From the NCBI GenBank assembly GCA_961205875.1, contig OY540809.1, positions 13,652,267 through 13,716,266 on the forward strand: 64,000 bases of DNA, in the 5' to 3' direction. A program made the position numbers and the translations under genes. Every line of letters begins with the position of its first letter. Position 1 is the stretch's first letter. Below, piece after piece: positions 23,043-34,741 of this stretch. The notes under the pieces are model-generated. The model did no database searches, had not been told where the DNA came from, and was given only the letters and a program-made list of their open reading frames with translations. The stretch comes from Sialis fuliginosa (Eukaryota; Arthropoda; Insecta; Megaloptera; Sialidae).

Positions 23043-24120
23043 ATAAGGGTTCCGAAGTACGTACTACGTGAAATGTTTGGAACCACTTACAGGTGCATTT
23101 TTAAGTTAAAGTTAAAATATAAAAAAGTGTCAAGTTCTACTAATTGAGATCTATATGTATTTTGACATACCACATGCCTAGATATCAAAAAAAAATTTTT
23201 TATGACGCCCCTCCCTATAATTCCAAAATTTAAAATTATATTGTTGATTTTAGTATTTTTCGTTGGTAGTCCTACCAAAGCCTCGTTACCAAATTTTTAT
23301 CAGATTTTTTGAGCCAGTAGTTACAAAGATAGAGGGGGGGGGGACAAAATAAAACACTGCTTTTAGCCCCCTACAGGCGCCATTTTTGAGTTAGAAAAAA
23401 AATAAAAAATATGGTCATGTTCTTCGAATTGAGATGTACATTTTGACATATCACATGCCTAGATATGAAAATAAAAATTTTTAATTCTCTTACACCCCTC
23501 CCTATTATTCCAAAATTTAAAATTATATTATTGACTTTAGTATTTGTCGTTGGTAGTCCCACCAAAACCTCGTTACTAAATTTTTTTCAGATTTTTTCCG
23601 GTAGTTACAGAGTTAGAGGGGGGGGGGGGGGTCAGAATAAAATACTGCTTTTAGCCCCCTACAGGCGCCATTTTTGAGTTAGAAAAAAAATAAAAAATAG
23701 CGGTATATTCTACTAATTGAGACGTAAATTTTGACGTGCCACACGTCTTGGTATACAATTTTTTTGTTTTTTTGGATTTGCTTTAAAGCCCCCTACAGGC
23801 ACCATTTTTGATTTAGAAAAAAAATAAAAAAAAGGTCAAATTCCGCTTGTTTGGTTATACATTTTAACGTGCCACATGCCTTGGTATAAAAAAAAATATT
23901 ATTTTTAGCTAGCTTTAGCTGCTTATTACCCCCCCTGAAAAATTATTTATTCAATAAATTTGTACATATTTTACTAGAGGGTGTCATTTTACATGTTCAG
24001 TAAAAATTTCAAGTTTCTAGCTTATATAGTTTACGAGCTATTTAGCTTTGAGTGAAAAGGACGGACGGACGTACGGACGGACGACAAAGCGATATTAATA
24101 GGGTTTCTTCGGAACCCTAA
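23043..24120. mobile_element. Repeat array bounded by AAGGGTTCCGAAG TIRs
   Basis: Bounded by AAGGGTTCCGAAG at the left and CTTCGGAACCCTA at the right. The interior is a tandem array: two full units of about 285 bp (23090-23370 and 23371-23660) and two shortened ones. Each starts near CCCCCTACAGGCGCCATTTT and includes TTGACATNCCACATGCCT and, in full units, CGTTGGTAGTCC. Full units contain runs of 10 and 14 G. The right end has a GGACGGACGTACGGACGGAC core. Open frames in the units are mirror artefacts of the repeat. Confidence 0.75.
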
Positions 24121-24121
24121 A

Positions 24122-24940
24122 AACTAGCTGCTACCCGCGGCTTCGCTCGCGTGGATTTCGAAACCCCCATCCCCATGATATTTTTTTCACCGGATCGAAT
24201 AAAACTAATTACAACCCTTCATATGTGACAGGGGGTGAAATATTTATTACTAAAAAAAATTCCTCATATAAATTTTTCAACCCTTTTGCAATCCCTTAAG
24301 GGTTCAATTTTCGGAATACGAAGTAGCCTATGTCCTTCCTTGGGATGCGAGCTATCTCACTGCCAAATTTCATTATGATCCGTAAAGTGGTTTAGCCGTA
24401 AACAGGTAACAAATAGACAGACTGAGAGATACACTTTCGCATTTATAATATAAGTCTCGACTCCTATATAAGATAAGGGGTTGTTTTGTCCCTCTATTAA
24501 CCCCTCTTCCGTAGTATTTTTTCTGACAGATCGAATGTAACCAATTACAACCCTTCATATGTGATTGGGGGTGAAATATAAAATTTTTCTTATTTTTAGT
24601 TTTCTCGTAATTAAATATCTCGACTCCTATGCGAGATAGAAGGTTGTTTTTCCCCCTGATCTCCCCGCCCCCGTAGTATTTTTCCTACCGGATCGAATAA
24701 AACCACTTACAACCCTTCATATGTAACGGGGAGTAAAATATTAATTGCTTAAAAAAAAAAATTCCACCCCCTTGCAATTCATTAGGGGTTGAATTTTCGA
24801 GAAATAAAGTATCCTATGCCCGTCCTCGGGAAGCAAGTTATCTCACTGCCAAATTTCATCAAGATAGGTTCAGCGGTTATCCGTGAAAAGTTAACAAACA
24901 GACAGACACACTTTCACATTTATAATATTAGTACGGATAG
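24122..24940 (-). mobile_element. Helitron-like element, family G, copy 3, expanded
   Basis: On the minus strand it ends GCGAGCGAAGCCGCGGGTAG then CAGCTAG. The interior is expanded: a module with GTAGTATTTTTNC, GGATCGAATAAAAC and TACAACCCTTCATATG is present three times (about 24170, 24510 and 24680), and the GGNTCAGCGGTTANCCGTGAA core twice. Tandem growth within one element explains the 820-bp length against about 190 bp for its relatives. Confidence 0.65.
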
Positions 24941-25911
24941 TGGAGAGTGGAGACATATTAGTGAAAATTTGCTCTAATAAGGAACTGGAAGGAAGGAGCA
25001 TTTTTTATTTTATTTTTTACTTAACTTGGTAATTTTAAAAATTCGTGAACGGCCTTGTTATATATAACTGTAAATATGAGATATGATAGTACAAAATAAA
25101 TATGTAGGTAGTTATTTGATAAGATATCGGTTATCAATTAATAAAAAAAATACCTGTATCCACTTAAACCTACATATATATCGTATTAACGGTTTTAATA
25201 TTTTTATTTAAAAAAATACATTTTTTATAAAATATAAATTGTGCTTACTGTATATAAAATATTTACTTAATTAATAATTATAAATCTGTAAGAACTGTTA
25301 CATTTAATACATAAAAGATGAGTCAATAAAGCGCGTTTCTACAAGATCTCATCTTTTTTAAGTAATAGAAAAAATAGAAGAGTTTTGAAATTTTGTGATT
25401 TTTTAACGGACACTCTTTATAAATTAATTATATTCTACAAGTATAGTGATTTGTAGGTATAAGCTAATATCGCTCAAAAATACACGAATAAATTACCAAA
25501 ATTAAGCCCAAAATCATTGTTCCAAATAATATAAAAAAATAAATTACAAAAAAAAATATTTTTTCAAAACAGTTGTACCACTGTATAGAACTTATGACAG
25601 GGAATTGAATAAGGTGGAAATAAAACAGTCATTCTATTAAAAAAACATATATAATTTATTATACACTACAGTTACACTGTATATACCATATATATTATTT
25701 TATTAATGTGCATTTTTATAAAATTTGAATTTTTTTATTAAGCAATGCTGCAACGCCCCGTAACCACGATTTTTTTATGAAAGGGACATTGACATATAAC
25801 ATATATATTATATGGTACAACCCCCTGGTTACGCCACTGGTATTTAAGGCAACACTATCAAAACTTTAATTTATAATCCTTAAATCATTTTTTAATAAAC
25901 AAATATACTTA
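24941..25911. other. Very AT-rich DNA, no gene seen
   Basis: No gene is visible. CCCCCTGGTTACGCCACTG at about 25831-25849 resembles the end of an hAT-like element; its partner was not identified. Confidence 0.4.
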
Positions 25912-25950
25912 TTAACACGTTGACTGCCACGGTACGTTTCAGGATTCTGG
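25912..25950 (+). mobile_element. Single piggyBac-like terminus
   Basis: TTAA followed by CACGTTGACTGCCACGG, matching 15 of 17 positions of the left terminus of the TTAA-flanked element at 54196-54449. TTAA targeting and GTTGACTGCC-type ends fit piggyBac-like elements. No right end was found. Confidence 0.55.
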
Positions 25951-26002
25951 TGTAAAAAGCCAATTTAATGTAATCATATTATATTATTAAAAATTAATTA
26001 TA

Positions 26003-26392
26003 CAGTGTATTCCAAATTGATTAAGACATAGGAAATTTAACATGGGGACAATTAGAAATGTTGTAGTAACCTTTGATCAAATTTAACGATGTGTGATTGG
26101 TGCATTTTGAAATGCCGCCTCGAAACTAACTGATAAATTTTAAATTAATCAACAGTATTTTGTTCTCAATTTTAATTTCATTAATTTAAGCATCCTAGAT
26201 AAAATTATAATAATATTTTTTGGCAGATATTTTAAAAACAAAATACTAATTACAATTTTATTAAATTTTGTGGCGGCTTTTCAAAATGCACCAATCACAC
26301 ATCGTTAAATTTGACCAAAGGTTACTACAACACTTCTAATTGCCCCCATGTTACTTAAATTTCCTATGTCTTAATCAACTTGGAATACGCTG
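26003..26392. mobile_element. Mariner-like MITE with long TIRs
   Basis: A 390-bp element flanked by TA (26001-26002 and 26393-26394). The left end CAGTGTATTCCAAATTGATT and the complement of the right end CAGCGTATTCCAAGTTGATT continue as inverted repeats for about 115 bp. TA duplication plus CAGTG-type ends suggest Tc1/mariner ancestry. Non-coding. Confidence 0.87.
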
Positions 26393-26728
26393 TAGTACAT
26401 AGTACTACATAGTAAGCATATAAAATGTGTTTTTTTGAAAAAACAAAACAAAAAATAGATCTTGCGAATTATCTCGTAGCCAACCCTTGGCGTGGAAGAT
26501 TGTTTTAAAAATTATCACAAACAATAATTATATTCTTTTGTTTGTTGATTTTGAAAAAACCTTGTTTGATTATAATTTCTGTTCATTTATTAATACATTT
26601 TTTGTTTCTTGTTCTCCTCCCTGAGGCTGTCTATTTATATTTACACTGATGTACTACGAATTTCATTGTAGCTGCATAAATATGGCAAGTAAAAAACTAC
26701 GAGATAACACGTAGTTGACGTCCTAGGC

Positions 26729-27040
26729 CAGGGGTCACCAAACTTTTCGAGAAACGGGCCGGATCGAATTTTTTTTAATCATGGGGGGCCGAATGAAAAA
26801 TATTCTTGTTGGAATCCTATTAGAACATTTATTTACATGTGCAATTAGCTATGTAAATAGAGTATATATCGAAAATAATGGAAAATATCTATTCAAATGT
26901 AGATAAATACACATATTTACATCAAATCCTTAAATTATATAAAATTAATAATTTTTATATGTATAAAAAATATTCATATAATATATAAAAATCAGGGGCC
27001 GGATGAAAAACTTTGGAGGGCCGCAGTTTGGTGACCGCTG
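26729..27040. mobile_element. hAT-like MITE with perfect 8-bp duplication
   Basis: A 312-bp element between exact TCCTAGGC copies (26721-26728 and 27041-27048). TIRs are CAGGGGTCACCAAACT and AGTTTGGTGACCGCTG, with GGGCCGG and GGGCCGCAG blocks just inside. These are classic hAT-style ends. The interior is AT-rich and non-coding. Confidence 0.92.
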
Positions 27041-27179
27041 TCCTAGGCAATAACGCAAACTACGAGTTATCTAAATTATATTTTCAAAATAAACTATAAA
27101 CCACTCCTAAATGAAATTAAAATGCAACAATCAATAAATCAACCCTTAAACCACATTTAATAGAATTCCGCAAACCGCC

Positions 27180-27748
27180 ATACAGTGCACACATATGGCG
27201 AGTACTTTCTGTTTAAACCACAGTGATGCGCCACCTTCGCTAACCAGCATCTAGCAGCGTGCTAGCAACTCCAGTCGTAGGCTGGCCGCGAGAAAGGTCG
27301 GTTGTGCGTATCGGTGCTACCAACACATGTTATACTTTGTTTTGCATATGTCTGGCGAGCATTTTGATAATAATCAGTAGAATTAACATCGGTGAATAGT
27401 TTTTACATGTGGTTCAGTGGCAAATACAAGTTTTAACAACTAAGTACAATGGAATTTCTACGTGGTTTACTTTGAAACAACGTGTTTTTTACTGCTTGGA
27501 GTGAAGTTTGTGCCATATTATAACATACAGTGTCAAAAAGTCATATATTAATTAAATTATTGTGGTGCTTATGGTTTTATTTTATTTATTAATTTAAAAA
27601 GTGTTTTATTTCTGAATTATTTGTTATTTTAACTTCAAGTGTATGTGTTTTTATCAAGATTTTATACGATATGGTTGTATAAAGTTAGTTAGTTAGACGT
27701 CTTCTTCTATAAAGGATTAACTTGAATATAAAATGAGGAGAATAAGTG
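27180..27748 (+). other. Candidate first exon with start codon
   Basis: A stretch whose first 250 bp are markedly less AT-rich than the surroundings and repeat-free is followed by an AT-rich leader. At 27733 an ATG in good insect context (TATAAAATGAGG) opens M-R-R-I-S and then meets a consensus splice donor, G/GTAAGAT, after 27748. An in-frame stop lies 15 bp upstream of the ATG, so the frame begins there. A short upstream frame (MEFLRGLL, stop) starts at 27449. The downstream exon is outside the window or not recognisable, so the gene is unknown. This could also be chance. Confidence 0.27.
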
Positions 27749-27750
27749 GT

Positions 27751-30529
27751 AAGATTTTTATTTAATTTATTAACTAATACAATTTTATCTTTGCAAGTGG
27801 TAGTGAATATATTATAATAAGATCGTGTTTCTTTCCAGTGATAAATAAAGACAACATCACGATCATTTAATCTATCTATCTTTTTCTTGTCTTTAATATA
27901 GCGTCATCTTATCATGTTATATTCTGAGAAGGTTTTTATATGAATATAATAAATAATATGTTTGTTTTGTATGTAGCATTAATATTTACTCAATGAGTTA
28001 ATTTTCTGGAAAAAAGATAATATTTTACCTGTTACTAAGTTTTTTCTTCTAAATGCCACATAAAAATTATTGTTATTTATTTACATTGATTATTTTAAAT
28101 TTTTTCCATTGCACTTTTTGTATCCAGATGTATGTTTCAACTAGTTCTGTCTCTTACTAAAGATGGTTTCAAAAATTTATATGTACTTTAGTTTGTAAAA
28201 TGGGGGAGTGATATAATCATGTAATGATGTAATTGCTGTACTAACTAATGTTATAATAATATATAAAATATTTTGTTAATTCAATTGATGAAATTCATAC
28301 GTTGAAAAAATTGTCAATATTAATTTTATTTTGTAGAGTTTCAATCTATGTAGATGCAATATTATATATATTTTTTGCATTAGCTATTGGTAAATCTATA
28401 TATACTTTATGTCTATATAATAAAAAGTAATATTCGTCAGAAGCTAAAGATAATAATACTCTGCTCAAATATTTAATATATACTTGACAACCCTTAAAGC
28501 CTAGTGATTTTGTACAAGCCTCTTTATGTCTCACTTCCTCTCTTCACATTAGCAAATAACACCTGGTGTTCGAATCAACAACCCCTGGGTTTTGGGAACG
28601 TCAATTTCGGATGTATGGGAGGAAGTCAAAAATATGGAAATTATATATTTTGTATTATATCCTGAAATATTTATATGTGCATTTATTATTATTATTTAAT
28701 TAGAGTGTGAGCCAGTTTGAGGATAAAAAGATTAGGGTATGTTTTTTTAATTATGAAGATAAAAAATAATTTTTAATTTGTTGGTAAATAAATAACATTT
28801 TTTGAATTTTTGCATATATTTATTTAATCCAGCGTTGAATTTTTATAAAATTTATGTAACATTTTAGAAAAAATAGGAATTGTTGAGGTAAAATAAATTA
28901 GAAATTCTCTCAAATAAAAAAAATCTTCAAAGAAAACATTTTTATTTATTGTAAGTATAATAATCTCTTAAAATTAGTTGATTCTTTGTCAATTTATGCC
29001 ATTTGGAAATTGATGTAAGAAAATACAACTAGTTTTAAAATGATTTTGCAAAGAAAATTTATAGTTACGTCGTGAGACAAACTAATTAGACAGGCTTTTG
29101 TCTACGTCTGGCATAGTTACAAATCAAAATTGACAGTATTGAGTTGGCAATTAGGCCCCTCGTATTTGTATACCTATAAAATAAAATTTTCATATTTTTT
29201 TCCACTTCTATTTAATTTTATACCTTTAGGCCTCTCAAATTTTACAACTGACAGTCTCATAGAAGTCTAGCACACGTGAATTTTTAATTTTATTTAATAG
29301 ACAAAATTTGATATTACGAATCTTTTATATTTTACATTAATTATTGATTTAAAGATTAAGTAGAAAATTGCTTTGTCTTGTCTCGATCTCGTTTTGAAGA
29401 CCTAGAAAAGTCTCGTCTCAATTTTAATAATACATTATCGATAAACAAAACAGTTTTTAAAATGACAATACAATAAAAAAATAATTTAACATTGAATATT
29501 CCTAATACCTTATATCGATAAAAATCGTATGTAAATGAATATTATTTATTTTTTATAATAGCATATTGATTAATTATGCATCCAAATAAAATATGCAGGT
29601 CTATTGTTTCAACAGTGTATTTTAAATATATATAGGTACTTGTCGTACATTTATTAGAAAATAAATTATAATTATGAATGATGATTGTATATTAAACAAG
29701 GCGTACTCAAAATGTGTATCTGGCAGTGGGTAGAAACAACGAATATTATTTTTAATGTCAATGACTTCGCCCACTGGCTTGCATTCATGTTATATCTGTG
29801 AAAATACCTTACCATGTTTTGTGGGTTGTGAAATTATGTATTTTTTATTGAACCGATGCATAATAGATCATTTAAATTGGTAAAAAGTGCCTCTTAATAA
29901 TACGTGTTCTATTTGTTTTATGATATAACTTTGAAATCAGTGGTTTTAAACATTTTTTCTACAATCTTTACTGCTTTAATTTTGTATTAAATAAATATTT
30001 TTTTGTATTCTAATTTTTCATCATATAGTGTCTGTATCTATATCTGTAAATAAATTAAATATAGAAAAATAAAATTTTATATTCATTCTGTTCAAGCCTC
30101 AAATTTTTAAAAATAATTTAACAACCCAGCAATTTCAGGAATTCGAATTATTTTTTTACTCATATTGTCCATTGTTCAATAATTTTTATAGCACCATTAA
30201 TAAAGTGAAAAATAAGGATAGTATAGGTATTTATAACCTAGCAATTCTACAGGCACAAAGTATATTTATATTTGGATGATTTGAGTGAACGAAAAGATGT
30301 CATAAAAGATTATGTCCGGAAGTAGGTAATGTAAAAAACACCTACTTATATAAAGGGTTCTATTAGACTTACCGTTAGTTGCATGTTCAACCCTTTGAAT
30401 TTTGGGGGCTGCATGTGTAGTGTGTAGTGTTGATTTCAGATATTTATTCTTCATGAGGAATTTTTTGGTAGAACGTTTTTTTTTATATTTTTTTTTCAGA
30501 GTTATTGAAGTTTTCAGTTAAAATTACGG
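27751..30529. other. Very AT-rich DNA, possible first intron
   Basis: About 2.8 kb with no transposon boundary, RNA gene or protein-like frame recognised. Much of it is low-complexity A/T. If the exon ending at 27748 is real, this is the start of its intron. Confidence 0.4.
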
Positions 30530-30745
30530 TGTTTCTACAAATTAAACGATCAATCACGAATTGTATTTTTTTATTCACATCCGGTTAAAGTTACAGCCAT
30601 TTTTCTCCAAAATTTTGAAAAAACTAAAACTTTGAGAGGCCATATCTCGACCGTTTACAAATTTCGACTTTTAACGTTATTTTCTATATAATAAACATAC
30701 TTTCAACGAAATCAAAAACACAATATTTTTAGTTAATATGTATTT
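30530..30745 (-). repeat. Single arm of foldback family E
   Basis: Matches the right arm of the foldback at 46628-47116: GTTACAGCCATTTTTCTCC, AAAACTTTGAGAGGCCATAT, TATATAATAAACATACTTTC and AACACAATATTTTTAGT in order. The partner arm is absent. Confidence 0.7.
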
Positions 30746-31277
30746 CATCTTTAACACTGATTATGAACATTTTAATGTTGTAAAATTTATTCCGAATGAA
30801 ATTGCATTGTAAGGTAATTTTGTGAATTGAAATATGAGTGTATAACACAGTCCAAATATTATGGTAATAAATAAAACATTAGAGAGCATTGAGTAGATGA
30901 GGTACTTTATTAAATAGTTTGTTCATCTTTACCCGTTCTGGTCACTCGTTCTTGTATTCATTATATTTCAAGGAGAAATCACTCGCCCGGTCTATCCACC
31001 GGTAATTGGTCTTCATTTAAACGGTATTAGCTTTTTGAAGTTTTCATTCTATTGTTTCATATTTTTTATTTATTGCACGCACTCGGTGAATGATATGATT
31101 TATATTAATTGAAGTCAATAGGAAGGAAATTTATAACTGTCTTAACTTGATTATGTAAACATTTTTACTAAATACATTATGAGATTAGATCTATGCTAAT
31201 TCTGGTATCAGGAGAATTGATTATTTTATAACATTTATAACATGTGTGAAGTTCGCAACGGATAATATTCAATGAGT
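30746..31277. other. AT-rich DNA, no gene seen
   Basis: Nothing is supported. A slightly GC-raised patch (CACTCGCCCGGTCTATCCAC) lies near 30982. Confidence 0.4.
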
Positions 31278-31758
31278 TCTATAGCAAGGTATATAAAGGT
31301 AAGGTAGTCTCATCAGCTTCTTGACCAATCAGCGTTATAAACGTATAATAGAATATCAATTACAAAAATTCTTTTATTTATTCTTGTTTTCGTATTTTTT
31401 GATATTTTAACAACACGTACAATCATAGAAGTACAAATTCGATATTGCAAAATCATAAAAAACTGTCAGAATCACAGAACGTATTGCCCACTTCAGAATA
31501 CTAAAAATGACACTTCCCGAATAGACCGAATTGTCTTTTATTATTTTGCAATGTTGAATTTATACTTCTTTGATTGTATGAGTGAAACAAAGTGTGGAAA
31601 CAAGAATAAATAAAGGCTTTTTTGTAATTGATACTCTATTACACATTTCTAACATTTGACTATATCTTTGTGGTGCCGTCAATTCCCCCGTCAACGCTGA
31701 TTGGTCAAGGAGCTGATGAGACTACTTTGTCTTTATACCATATACCTTGCTTCTATAG
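31278..31758. mobile_element. Foldback element, ~220-bp arms
   Basis: Arms at about 31278-31500 and 31530-31758 pair over their whole length: CTATAGCAAGGTATAT against ATATACCTTGCTTCTATAG, CTCATCAGCTTCTTGACCAA against TTGGTCAAGGAGCTGATGAG, and GAAGTACAAATTCGATATTG against its near-complement. Non-coding; the target duplication is not certain. Confidence 0.82.
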
Positions 31759-31822
31759 TTATTTTATAATTTCATTAAACATTGCCAATTTACCCCCCCC
31801 TCCTTTTTGGATGTGTGTGTGT

Positions 31823-31837
31823 GGGGGGGGGGGGGGT
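31823..31837 (+). repeat. (GT)n followed by 15 G
   Basis: A GTGTGTGTG tract runs directly into 15 consecutive G. It is one of the longest homopolymers in the window. Confidence 0.9.
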
Positions 31838-32024
31838 AGTTATAAGCCTTTTTATTATCTCAACATTGAAGCCATCTGTACTTTTAAATAGGTATTAAAA
31901 GTAATTAATATTTTTTCCTGCACTGATTCATTATTATCTATATACAAATTCCAAAGAATTCGTCGACACTCACTATAAAGATAACACGGCATTTAAACAA
32001 AACTGTCAGAGCAATTATAAAAAA

Positions 32025-32190
32025 CTAGCTATTACCCGCAAATTCGTCCGTGTGGAATTTGTATTTTTATTTCGATTTTCGGGATACAAAACAGCCTATG
32101 CCTATCCTCAGGATGCAAACTATCTCTCTGCCAAACTTCATCATGATCGGTTCAGCGGTTTAGTCGTCAACAATAGGTAACAGACATATT
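32025..32190 (-). mobile_element. Helitron-like element, family G, copy 4
   Basis: On the minus strand it ends CACGGACGAATTTGCGGG then TAATAGCTAG before T. The core CTGAACCGATCATGATGAAG and GGCATAGGCTGTTTTGTATC are present. About 166 bp. Confidence 0.6.
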
Positions 32191-32837
32191 AGTATGAATA
32201 TCATTTTTGTACTTATTTTACATAAATATAAATTTTATATGATTTTTAAATTAGATCTCAAATGGTCGTTATTTTATGTATAATATATTACTTATATTAA
32301 ATAACAAAGAAAACAACACAAAAATGTATTTTTTTAGATTGATGTGTATATTATTATATTACAAATGTTATTCATGCGTCGATAAATTTTCTATTCTATT
32401 CTATTGTTTACTATTATTACAATATAATAACAAATTAAATAAAATAAATCTGTAAACCTTTGATCAAATTAAAGCAAAATATTCTTGCATTGAAATACAA
32501 ATTGAATTTATTTAGAAAGAAAGCACCGATCGAGCATGTTAAAATTAATTCATGTGTGATGTGATACAATATATAGTTTTATACACGTCACGCCTACGCC
32601 AACTACATTCATTTGTTCAGCTGCAACGTTACAAATGTACTCTTTATAGAAACAATACGGTTCGAACAAAAGAATATATTATTTTGTTGTGTTATACAAC
32701 TTTATACCTATGCATTTTACAATGGCAGTCTCTATGTAGACAAACTGGCAGCGTTTGATGGGAAATGTCGCATGAAATTAGTTCTCTTTTCGCTGGAAAA
32801 TTCATTTTTTTATATATTTTCTATAAAGGGTGGAGAA
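32191..32837. other. AT-rich DNA, no gene seen
   Basis: Two overlapping short frames (near 32552-32852) have no recognisable domains and their composition follows base content. Confidence 0.4.
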
Positions 32838-33509
32838 TTTAAAGCGTTATAGATATTTATCTCAGAACCATCGCATATTTGTAAAAAAATGTTTCAACCA
32901 AAAAATGTTTGGTTGTGATTCACTCACAACCAGGGTTTCGAACCGTTATTTTTTTCGTTTCGGTTTTCGTTCCGGTTTGAGTAAAAAAATATATTTCGGT
33001 TCGGTTCCGGTTTTCGTTCCAAAAAAAAATAACGGCGGTTCCGTCGGTTTTCGGTTAAGCTCCGAGTGATTAATTAAAAAAAAACATTATTTGTATTAAA
33101 AATTTATTTTCTACCATAATTTAGAACATTTCATGGTACTTGTATGATAGCCCGAAAGACAATTGAAGTGGGAAATAAGATCATGTTAACGCGCGTATTT
33201 TAACATGTACTGAACCGAAAAAACCGATATTTTTATTTCGGTTCGGTTCCAGTTGTCGTTCCGGAAAAAATAACGGTTTTCCGGTTTTCGGTTCAGTTCC
33301 GGTTCGAAGCCCTGCTCACAACCAAACATTTTTTATGTTAAATAAAAACTACTTATAGGTTCCTATTTTAAAAAAATGTTGACCTTCAAATATCCTTGAA
33401 GGCCACGCGAAAGTACAAATAAATATTACAATTCGATTACCCCCACATAATCAAACATTTTTTTCAAATATGCGATAATTCTGAAATAAATATCTGCAAC
33501 ACTTTAAAT
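32838..33509. mobile_element. Foldback interrupted by an hAT-like MITE
   Basis: Outer arms pair: ATTTAAAGCGTTATAGATAT and ATCGCATATTTG on the left with ATATCTGCAACACTTTAAAT and CAAATATGCGAT on the right. Near the middle, GGTTGTGATTCACTCACAACC is a small near-palindrome, and the hAT-like MITE inserted in it. Non-coding. Confidence 0.75.
32931..33314. mobile_element. hAT-like MITE with CGGTTTTCGTTCCGG repeats
   Basis: A 384-bp element between exact CTCACAAC copies (32923-32930 and 33315-33322). TIRs are CAGGGTTTCGAACCG and CGGTTCGAAGCCCTG. Both ends carry clusters of CGGTTTTCG, TTCGGTTCGGTTCC and TTCCGG words, arranged in the same orientation at both ends. Interior AT-rich and non-coding. Confidence 0.92.
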
Positions 33510-34595
33510 GCTGTATGTGCGGTTTTTAGATAGGTAATGAAGTTAAATGTGGGCGATAGCTGGGGGTATGGCCCCCATATATTATCGCGGATCCTCTCCT
33601 GTCAGTAGTGTAACCAGTTTTTTTTGGAAAGTCAAACGAATATAATTTTGTTTATCGATTGTTTTCATATAACATTTTTTTTTCGTTTAAAAAAATACCA
33701 GGTTCAATTAAATGATTTCTTTGCTTCTGTAAATTTTCGCCACTGCTAAGAAACCAAAACAAATTTTTTTTTATGGCCAGCCAACGCCCTTTTTGCAATT
33801 GTAACAATAGTAAAATATTGTGTCCTTTGTTTGTTATTGTTTTGTGCTCCAGGCCTCAAAAAATGTGTAGTTTGTAGTTCTTACGAATTTTTTTAAATTT
33901 TACAAAAACTGTTTAGGCTTGGACTTGCTGTTGAAAAGCAGAACCAAATTCAAAATTATGTAACTTTTTCAATACTTTTTACGGATTGAATTTTTTTATA
34001 TATTTTTTACAGTATAATAAGATTATGAAGCAATCAAAAATAATTTTTTGTAAACTTTGTGTGAATGCATGGGGTTAAAATTAATTTATAGATACAATTA
34101 AAAAACGTAAAAGATTTTTTTTGAAAATATATTGCTTTATTTTTTCTATAAAAATTTTATTGATAACTGTATATTTTTAACATTTTATTTCTACTACTCA
34201 CCAAAGAACTTCCTATAAAAAAAGATTTCCACTTTTCCATTTATCGATTTAAATAAAATACCAAATATATATAACTTCTAAGCTAATAAATCTCCATAAG
34301 TATTGTTTACGGGCCGCCACTGGCTCCACGACAATATATTCTTATAAACATACAAATGTAGAAGACATCATATTTTAGCGTGATGCGCGTACAATGAAAT
34401 TGTTTATAAATGTAAAATATATAGTTACCTTGGAGAATAGCATTACTAAAACTAAAGTATTTTATTGTACGTGACCCCAATAGTACTGAACTAGATGTAT
34501 TTATGTAATGATAAACAATATTAAATATAACTAAATGTTATATAATAATAATATATCATTCATTTTAAGTAGTATCGAGTATTATATAATACAGG
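33510..34595. other. AT-rich DNA, weak hAT-like ends
   Basis: No gene. CAGTAGTGTAACCAG at 33605 and TTTTCGCCACTG ending near 33754 might be degraded ends of a small hAT-like MITE, but no duplication supports this. The remainder is featureless. Confidence 0.3.
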
Positions 34596-34660
34596 CCTGG
34601 CCAATCCAAATTGCACCGCGGGCCGCATTGACGATCTAAAATTTTCTGAGGGCCGCACAT
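34594..34660 (+). mobile_element. Single hAT-like terminus
   Basis: CAGGCCTGGCCAATCC followed by GCGGGCCGCATTGACG and GAGGGCCGCAC. CAGGCCTG plus GGGCCGC blocks are typical hAT-end features, also seen in the insert at 16160-16707. No opposite end is found before the next repeat. Confidence 0.5.
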
Positions 34661-34713
34661 AAATAATTTAGATTTTCCGGTTTTGAATTTTTTTTAATCA
34701 ATTTTTTTATTTT

Positions 34714-34740
34714 TTTTATTATTATTATTATTATTATTTT
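34714..34740 (+). repeat. (TTA)n microsatellite
   Basis: About eight TTA/ATT units following a T-rich tract, between the hAT-like terminus and the repeat fragment at 34742. Confidence 0.8.
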
Positions 34741-34741
34741 A

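Noticed and set aside
23087-23677. Short frames repeated in the array (MVGLPT...)
   Set aside because: They recur because the 285-bp unit is repeated and break at different points in each unit. Not a protein family.
25820-25850. CCCCCTGGTTACGCCACTG as a complete hAT-like MITE
   Set aside because: Only one end could be read. The candidate left end near 25750 does not match well enough and there is no 8-bp duplication.
33301-33314. GGTTCGAAGCCC resembling a tRNA B box
   Set aside because: It is the terminal inverted repeat of an hAT-like MITE, and no A box or cloverleaf lies upstream.
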